From contig NZ_VFMX01000001.1 of the NCBI RefSeq assembly GCF_006715285.1, positions 1,922,001-1,986,000 of the forward strand: a stretch of 64,000 nt of DNA, written 5' to 3'. Below are positions 57,801 through 64,000 of this stretch, piece after piece (within the stretch, counting starts at the first letter, position 1; each line of letters begins with the position of its first letter). Below the pieces are notes generated by a model. The model was not told the DNA's origin. It did not search any database and was given only the letters and a program-made list of their open reading frames with translations. The translations under genes were made by a program, and so were the position numbers. The DNA is from Arthrobacter sp. SLBN-83. Lineage in GTDB: Bacteria > Actinomycetota > Actinomycetes > Actinomycetales > Micrococcaceae.

Positions 57801-59003
57801 TCAGGCTGCCGGCCGGAGCGCGGCCTTGTCTGCCAAATGTTCACCGATTGGCAGGGCAGCGGTGGCGGCGGGTGACGGCGCGTTCAGCACGTGGATCATC
57901 CGGTCCGTCTCCGCCAGCAGGAAATCATGGAGGAGCGTCCCGTCACGGCGCACGGCCTGTGCCCTGATGCCGGCCTCGTACGGCAGCAGGTCCGCCTTGG
58001 CCAGGCCGGGAGCGTATTTGCGGCACTCCTGCAGGTAACTGCCTTTGAACAAGGAGTTCCTGGCTTCGCGCACCGCGGTGGCGGCGTTGGACCAGGCCAC
58101 GTGCCACAGTCCGGGGAAGCGCACGTAGCGGGCCACGTCCTTCAGATCCACGGAAAACTTTGGATACCCCTCGCGGGCCAGGCCCAGCACCGCGTTGGGT
58201 CCCACCGTGATGCTGCCACTGATGGTTGGGGTCAGGTGCACGCCCAGGAAGGGCAGTTCGGGGTCCGGTACGGGGTAGATGAGGTGGCGGACGTAGTCCG
58301 ACTTGGCCGTCGGCAGCTCAAAGTACTCACCGCGGAAGGGAATGATCTGGACGTCGATGGCCATTCCGGCCAGCTCCGCCAGCCGGTCCGACTGCAGGCC
58401 GGCGCAGGCCACCAGCCGGCGGCAGGAATACCGTTCCTGTCCGGCTCCCACCTCCACGCGGTCCGGATGTTCCACGATGGAGGTCACCCTGGCTCCCGTC
58501 ATGACGCGTCCGCCGGCCTCCGTGACGAGCTCCGCCAGCCTGCGGGCTACCTCCCGGTAGTCCACGATGCCGGTGCTGGGAATGAACAGTGCGCCCAGTC
58601 CTGCAACGTTGGGCTCGCGCCGGCTGAGTTCTGGCTGGTCGATGCGTTCGCAGTCCAGTCCGTGGATGGCAGCGCGTTCCTCCAGGCTGTCAAGCCGGGC
58701 CAGCTCCACCTCCGAGGTAGCCACTAACAGCTTGCCCGGCTCGGCGTACCTGATGCCGTGCTCCCGGCAAAAGTCCTTGGTCTGCTGCGCCCCGGCCTTG
58801 CTGAACCGCGCCTTCAAGCTGCCCGGGGCGTAGTAGATGCCGGAATGGATCACCCCGCTGTTGTGGCCGGTCTGGTGGGATGCCAGCGTCTCCGCGGCCT
58901 CCAGCAGGACCAACGAGGCTCCCGGCTGCTTCCGCAGCAGCTGGTAGGCGGTTGCCAGGCCCACAATCCCGCCGCCGATAACGCAGTAGTCTGTCCGCTC
59001 CAC
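57801..59003 (-). CDS. lhgO: L-2-hydroxyglutarate oxidase
   Basis: 400 residues. FAD-binding CVIGGGIVGLATAYQLLRK near residue 8, then SHQTGHNSGVIHSGIYYAPGSLKA (the LhgO/L2HGDH signature), IPSTGIVDYREVARRL, IIPFRGEYFELP, and GIRAQAVRRDGTLLHDFLL at the C-terminus. It oxidises L-2-hydroxyglutarate to 2-oxoglutarate and passes electrons to the membrane quinone pool. Length is normal and the assignment is secure. Monocistronic. Confidence 0.92.
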   Translation of the reverse strand: MERTDYCVIGGGIVGLATAYQLLRKQPGASLVLLEAAETLASHQTGHNSGVIHSGIYYAPGSLKARFSKAGAQQTKDFCREHGIRYAEPGKLLVATSEVELARLDSLEERAAIHGLDCERIDQPELSRREPNVAGLGALFIPSTGIVDYREVARRLAELVTEAGGRVMTGARVTSIVEHPDRVEVGAGQERYSCRRLVACAGLQSDRLAELAGMAIDVQIIPFRGEYFELPTAKSDYVRHLIYPVPDPELPFLGVHLTPTISGSITVGPNAVLGLAREGYPKFSVDLKDVARYVRFPGLWHVAWSNAATAVREARNSLFKGSYLQECRKYAPGLAKADLLPYEAGIRAQAVRRDGTLLHDFLLAETDRMIHVLNAPSPAATAALPIGEHLADKAALRPAA

Positions 59004-59050
59004 AGCCCCGCCTTTCGTTGTGGCTAGATCCTAACCACCAGCATGCTGTT

Positions 59051-59410
59051 TTATCCCCCGCTCCGCGGGGCAAACATAATCACCGCAACACCCAGCAGGC
59101 ACACCAGGGATCCGGCGATGTCCCACCGGTCCGGGTGGAAGCCGTCAAAGGCCACGCCCCACGCCAAGGAACCCGCCACAAACACTCCGCCGTAGGCAGC
59201 GAGGATCCTCCCGAAGTGCGCATCCGGCTGGAGGGTGGCCACAAAGCCATACACGCCAAGCGCAATTACCCCGAGCCCCGCCCACCACCAGTCCTTCCCT
59301 TCACGGACGGCCTGCCACACCAGCCATGCACCGCCGATTTCCGCGGCGGCGGCAAGCACGAACAGCACAATGGTCTTGAAAATGTTGATGGTGTCCTCCG
59401 GAATGCCCAC
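59051..59410 (-). CDS. UPF0060 (YnfA-like) membrane protein
   Basis: 119 residues, four helices: [59 protein letters not shown] then [24 protein letters not shown] and a final helix. The motif [16 protein letters not shown] is the YnfA signature, a family related to small multidrug-resistance proteins. Stops 48 bases from the lhgO start. Confidence 0.9.
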   Translation of the reverse strand: MGIPEDTINIFKTIVLFVLAAAAEIGGAWLVWQAVREGKDWWWAGLGVIALGVYGFVATLQPDAHFGRILAAYGGVFVAGSLAWGVAFDGFHPDRWDIAGSLVCLLGVAVIMFAPRSGG

Positions 59411-59464
59411 GCAGCCATCATGCCAGCCGGGAATGCAGCCGCCGGCCGGGCAGTTGGGGGAGGT

Positions 59465-60490
59465 ATGGAGCGTATCGGATTCCTTTCATTCGGCCACTGG
59501 GGCCCCGGCCAGGGTTCCCGCACCAGGACAGCAGCGGACGCCCTGCTCCAGGGTATTGACCTGGCGGTTGCCGCTGAGGAGCTGGGAGTGAATGGCGCCT
59601 TCTTCCGGGTCCACCACTTCGCCCGCCAGCAGGCATCGCCGTTTCCCCTCCTCTCCGCCATCGCCGCCCGCACCAGCCGGATCGAGATCGGTACCGGCGT
59701 CATTGACATGCGCTACGAAAATCCGCTTTATATGGCGGAGGAGGCTGCAGCTGCGGACCTGATCAGCGGTGGCAGGCTGCAGCTGGGCATCAGCCGTGGT
59801 TCACCCGAGCCCGCCCTGGAAGGCGCGTCGGCTTTTGGCTACCGCCCGCAGCCGGGGGAGACCGACGCTGACATGGCCCGGCGCCACACGGACGTTTTCC
59901 GCAAGGCCATCACCGGTGCCGGCATGGCCCAGGCCGATCCCCGGTACGCAGGCGGTGCCACCGGCCTCCTGCCCATCCAGCCGCAGTCCCCGGGGCTGGC
60001 GGAACGGATCTGGTGGGGTGCCGGCACCAGGAAAACAGCGGTGTGGGCCGCGGAACTGGGCATGAACCTGATGAGCTCCACCCTGCTCACCGAGGACACC
60101 GGCGTTCCTTTCCATGAGCTCCAGGCCGAACAGATCCAGCTGTTCAGGGATGCGTGGGCCGCGGCAGGACACCCTCACACCCCGCGTGTTTCGGTCAGCC
60201 GCAGCGTCCTGCCCATCGTTGATGAAGAGGACAACTACTACTTCGCAGGCAGCGCCCTCCGCGACGGCCGGGACCAGGTGGGCGTTATCGACGGCACCAC
60301 CGCCCGGTTCGGCAAGAGCTATGTGGGGCCGCCGGACCTCCTGGCGGAGCAGCTTGCTGCCGACACCGCTGTACAGGCGGCGGACATCCTGCTGCTGACC
60401 GTCCCCAACCAGCTGGGCGTGGAGTTCAACGCCAAGCTGCTGGGCACCATCGTGCAGCACGTTGCTCCGGCCCTGGGATGGAGCCGATAG
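59465..60490 (+). CDS. LLM-class flavin-dependent oxidoreductase
   Basis: 341 residues from the ATG at 59465, with GGGGGAGG upstream. TIM-barrel luciferase-like monooxygenase: [96 protein letters not shown], and [29 protein letters not shown]-dependent; the substrate is unknown. The frame extends 447 bases upstream, but that part overlaps the UPF0060 gene and has no domain. Monocistronic. Confidence 0.85.
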   Translation: MERIGFLSFGHWGPGQGSRTRTAADALLQGIDLAVAAEELGVNGAFFRVHHFARQQASPFPLLSAIAARTSRIEIGTGVIDMRYENPLYMAEEAAAADLISGGRLQLGISRGSPEPALEGASAFGYRPQPGETDADMARRHTDVFRKAITGAGMAQADPRYAGGATGLLPIQPQSPGLAERIWWGAGTRKTAVWAAELGMNLMSSTLLTEDTGVPFHELQAEQIQLFRDAWAAAGHPHTPRVSVSRSVLPIVDEEDNYYFAGSALRDGRDQVGVIDGTTARFGKSYVGPPDLLAEQLAADTAVQAADILLLTVPNQLGVEFNAKLLGTIVQHVAPALGWSR

Positions 60491-60604
60491 GACGCTGGGA
60501 ACTATTTGCGAGACCTAACCGTTACTCTTGAAGTGCGGTGTGGGGGCTTCGCGCCCCAACTACACTGTGACTGCTGAACGGTCATATGACGGAGAGAGAG
60601 AAAT

Positions 60605-60637
60605 ATGGCTCGCGCCGCCCTAGGCTTTGACGCATGA
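60605..60637 (+). other. Ten-codon leader ORF (MARAALGFDA)
   Basis: ATG at 60605, with GGAGAGAGAG upstream, opens a ten-codon ORF whose TGA overlaps the reductase ATG (ATGA, 60634-60637). The reductase itself lacks a ribosome-binding site, so the leader probably brings ribosomes to it by coupled reinitiation. A palindrome, GTCATATGAC, lies about ten bases upstream of the leader. Confidence 0.55.
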
Positions 60638-61731
60638 TCCGGCTACGACAGCTGGCCCAAGCGGCTTCAGTACTCACCACCCCTTTGTCGCCCGAGGACA
60701 TCCTCTCGCTTTTCAACCCTGTCTACTCTGCGAGGCAGCTGCGGGGCGTGGTTACCCGGGTGGTCCAGGAGACCGCCCAGTCTGCCACCATCTTCTTTCG
60801 TCCCGGCCGCGGCTGGAAGGCGCACCTTGCAGGCCAGTGGGCGCGCATCGGCGTCGAACTCGACGGTGTCCGCCACTGGCGGTCCTACTCGCTCAGCGCA
60901 CCGGCCGGCAAGGATCCGGCCATCACCGTCACCGACGTCGGTGCCGTCTCCGGCACCCTGGTGCGCACCACCAAGCCCGGCGACGTCCTGTTCCTGGCGC
61001 CCCCGCAGGGTGATTTCGTCCTGCCGGAGCATCCCCGTCCCCTTCTGATGGTCACGGCCGGCAGCGGCATCACCCCGGTGATGTCCATGATCCGTACCTT
61101 GGTTCCACGGCGCCCGGATGCCGACGTCGTGCTGGTACATTCAGCCCGCACGCGGGATGACAGCCTGTTCCGTGAGGAACTGGCTGAGCTTGCCGATCAG
61201 TTCCCGAATTTCCGGCTGGCGCATTGGTACACCGGCGAGCAGGGCCGCATGGACTTCTCCAGCACCAAGGAGCTGGACGAGATTTGCCCGGACTGGAAGG
61301 AACGGGCAGCCTACGCCTGCGGCCCGGACAGCTTCCTTGATGACGCCGAGGCGTTGTGGAAGCGGGCCGCCCTGACCACACGGGCGCCCGGCACCGACGT
61401 GGCGGTGGCCGGCAGTGCCGGCAACCTGATGATCGAACGCTTCAACACCACCTTCAACGCTGGTGTGGGGCACGACGGCGGCCTGGTCACCTTTGAAGCC
61501 AGCGACCGGGAGGTGGAGGCCGACGGCGACACCCCCATCCTGGACATCGGCGAGGACGCCGGGGTGCTGATGCCCAGCGGATGCCGTATGGGGATTTGCC
61601 ACAGCTGCCTTACGCCACTGCTTGCAGGGCAGGTCCGCGACCTCCGTACCGGGGAAATCCATGGCGAACCCGGCCAACTGATCCAAACGTGTGTTTCGGC
61701 AGCCGCCGGACCCGTCAACCTCGAACTCTGA
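60634..61731 (+). CDS. Ferredoxin reductase with C-terminal 2Fe-2S domain (desaturase partner)
   Basis: 365 residues. FAD domain near 40-130 (HWRSYSLSAPAG, with the R-x-Y-S flavin motif), NAD(P) domain near 140-235 (VTAGSGITPVMSMIRTL, YACGPDSFLDDAEALW), and a plant-type ferredoxin domain near 280-365 with ligands CRMGICHSC and a late Cys (IQTCVSAA). This matches the Rv3230c-type reductase that supplies electrons to acyl-CoA desaturase DesA3. It sits 13 bases before the desaturase, so the two form an operon. Confidence 0.9.
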   Translation: MIRLRQLAQAASVLTTPLSPEDILSLFNPVYSARQLRGVVTRVVQETAQSATIFFRPGRGWKAHLAGQWARIGVELDGVRHWRSYSLSAPAGKDPAITVTDVGAVSGTLVRTTKPGDVLFLAPPQGDFVLPEHPRPLLMVTAGSGITPVMSMIRTLVPRRPDADVVLVHSARTRDDSLFREELAELADQFPNFRLAHWYTGEQGRMDFSSTKELDEICPDWKERAAYACGPDSFLDDAEALWKRAALTTRAPGTDVAVAGSAGNLMIERFNTTFNAGVGHDGGLVTFEASDREVEADGDTPILDIGEDAGVLMPSGCRMGICHSCLTPLLAGQVRDLRTGEIHGEPGQLIQTCVSAAAGPVNLEL

Positions 61732-61744
61732 GGAGCAGTACCGT

Positions 61745-62929
61745 ATGACTGTCATCTCACCCACCAAAACCACCACCGCCGCGGGTGCCAACGGCGGCAC
61801 CTCCAGGACGCGGCCCGGAAAGCTGGCCGAATCGGGAAGCCCCAGCGTCCGCCCGCCGGCCGCCGCGCACCTCACCGACGAGCAGGTGGCGGAGCTGGGC
61901 CGTGAGCTCGACGCCATCCGCGACGAGATCCTGGGCAAGCGCGGCGCGGAAGATGCCGCCTACATCCGCCGCATGATCAAGATCCAGCGCGGCCTGGAGG
62001 TCTCCGGTCGCGCCGCCCTGCTGGTGGGCAAGAACAAGGCCGCCTGGGTTACCGGCACCACGCTGCTGAGCCTGGCCAAGATCCTGGAGAACATGGAACT
62101 GGGCCACAACATCCTCCACGGCCAGTGGGACTGGATGCGGGACCCGGACATCCACTCCACCACCTGGGAATGGGACTTCGTCACGCCGTCGCGGTCGTGG
62201 CAGCACACCCACAATGACCTGCACCACCGCTGGACCAACGTTGTGGGCAAGGACAACGACGTCGGATACAACCTCCTGCGCATGGACGAGCAGCAGCCGT
62301 GGAAGCCCATCAACCTGGCCAACCCGCTGTTTAACGCCATCCTGGCACCGGTCTTCGAGTGGGGCATTGCCATCTACGACCTTGAGCTGACCGAGTACAG
62401 GGAAGGCACCAAGTCCAAGGAAGCCCTGCTCAAGGACCTCAAGGCGCTGGGCAAGAAGGTGATCACCCAGTTCACCAAGGACTACGCCGCCACGCCCGCC
62501 CTGGCGATGCTGACCGGCTCGGCAAAGCAGGCACTGTTCGGCACCATTGCCGCCAACGCCATCCGCAACGTCTGGGCCCACGCGGTGATCTTCTGCGGCC
62601 ACTTCCCCGAAGGCACAGACACCTTCACCGAGGAGATGGTGGACGGTGAGACGCGCGGTGACTGGTATGTCCGCCAGATGATCGGGTCCGCGAACATCTC
62701 CGGCTCCAAGTTCATGCACCTCATGACCGGAAACCTCTCGCACCAGATCGAGCACCACCTCTTCCCGGACCTGCCATCCAACCGGTATGCCGAGGTAGCC
62801 CCAAGGGTCCGCGAAATCTGCCAGCGCTACGGCTTGAAGTACACCACGGGTCCGTTGCTGAAGCAGGTGGGATCGTCCTGGGCCAAGGTCTTCAAGCTGG
62901 CACTCCCGGGAAAGACCGCCCGGGCCTAA
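61745..62929 (+). CDS. Membrane fatty-acid (acyl-CoA) desaturase
   Basis: 394 residues. A disordered N-terminus of about 45 residues leads into the desaturase core. Di-iron His boxes: GHNILHGQWD (HxxxH), WQHTHNDLHHRW (HxxHH) and SHQIEHHLFPDLP (HxxHH). Hydrophobic segments lie near 85-110 and 250-290. The closest described counterpart is mycobacterial DesA3 (stearoyl-CoA delta-9 type), which pairs with the adjacent reductase. It probably makes monounsaturated fatty acids for membrane fluidity. AGGAGCAGTACCGT precedes the start. Confidence 0.9.
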   Translation: MTVISPTKTTTAAGANGGTSRTRPGKLAESGSPSVRPPAAAHLTDEQVAELGRELDAIRDEILGKRGAEDAAYIRRMIKIQRGLEVSGRAALLVGKNKAAWVTGTTLLSLAKILENMELGHNILHGQWDWMRDPDIHSTTWEWDFVTPSRSWQHTHNDLHHRWTNVVGKDNDVGYNLLRMDEQQPWKPINLANPLFNAILAPVFEWGIAIYDLELTEYREGTKSKEALLKDLKALGKKVITQFTKDYAATPALAMLTGSAKQALFGTIAANAIRNVWAHAVIFCGHFPEGTDTFTEEMVDGETRGDWYVRQMIGSANISGSKFMHLMTGNLSHQIEHHLFPDLPSNRYAEVAPRVREICQRYGLKYTTGPLLKQVGSSWAKVFKLALPGKTARA

Positions 62930-62935
62930 ATCTCT

Positions 62936-62985
62936 AATACAGAAGTGACCCGGTGGGCCCTGCCCGGCCGGGTCGCTTCTGTATT
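62936..62985. terminator. Bidirectional terminator between the desaturase and CDF genes
   Basis: 18-bp arms (62936-62953, 62968-62985) with one mismatch that is a G-U pair in RNA; AATAC/GTATT ends give short A and U tracts in both directions. The genes are convergent. Confidence 0.75.
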
Positions 62986-62992
62986 GCGGCCG

Positions 62993-64000
<1,008 letters not shown>

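Overview
The window is chromosomal DNA of a high-GC actinobacterium. Gene content, strong third-position GC bias and the protein sequences point to the Micrococcaceae (Arthrobacter/Pseudarthrobacter type). Supporting signs are the MHS-family carriers, a creatinase, PucR and GAF-ANTAR regulators, an Asp23/Gls24 envelope-stress cluster, and a ferredoxin reductase-desaturase pair of the mycobacterial DesA3 type. I see no rRNA, tRNA, CRISPR array, prophage or insertion sequence.

Layout. 1-7915: a partial EAL protein, a LysM lipoprotein, an ArsR/AHSA1 pair, an SRAP protein, a small peptide gene, a lipoprotein and two coupled membrane genes. 8075-17254: one long plus-strand catabolic island. It has an XRE-cupin regulator, an MHS carrier, a FAD oxidoreductase, a class III CoA-transferase, an enoyl-CoA hydratase, a DapA-fold lyase, an SDR lacking its catalytic Tyr/Lys, an aldehyde dehydrogenase and a ferredoxin; its substrate is unknown to me. 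17535-21190: a creatine module (MHS carrier, creatinase, IclR). 22074-27614: a PucR regulator divergent from an NCS1 permease, a polysaccharide-deacetylase-fold hydrolase and an M20 amidohydrolase. 27611-40293: an MmyB-like regulator divergent from ilvD, a lipoprotein, DUF2236 and DUF817 genes, an MFS-cupin pair, a second MmyB-like regulator divergent from a zinc alcohol dehydrogenase, another alcohol dehydrogenase and a nitronate monooxygenase.

40380-45238 (minus): a decayed SRPBCC gene, then a tightly overlapping Asp23/Gls24 operon with a DUF2273-like gene, two DUF6286-like genes, CsbD, and a sigma factor coupled to a zinc anti-sigma domain fused to an Asp23-like domain. 45483-47590: two divergent GAF-ANTAR regulators, one behind two small coupled ORFs. 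47629-57674: a peptidase S51-like protein, a second ArsR/AHSA1 pair, DUF1992, GNAT, a class A PBP, a PadR regulator, an ammonium transporter, a nitrilase-family hydrolase and small membrane proteins. 57801-64000: L-2-hydroxyglutarate oxidase, UPF0060, an LLM flavin oxidoreductase, the reductase-desaturase operon and the start of a His-rich CDF metal exporter.

Regulatory sequence is unusually legible here. Several regulators (ArsR at 1901 and 48460, MmyB-like at 28447 and 36816) seem to be made from leaderless transcripts, with dyads on the promoter or in the control region. A 22-bp dyad occurs in front of both the MFS-cupin operon and the alcohol dehydrogenase, which suggests one small regulon. 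A family of near-identical palindromes built on GGACGACGGCGG occurs five times, four as intergenic terminators and one in frame inside a gene.
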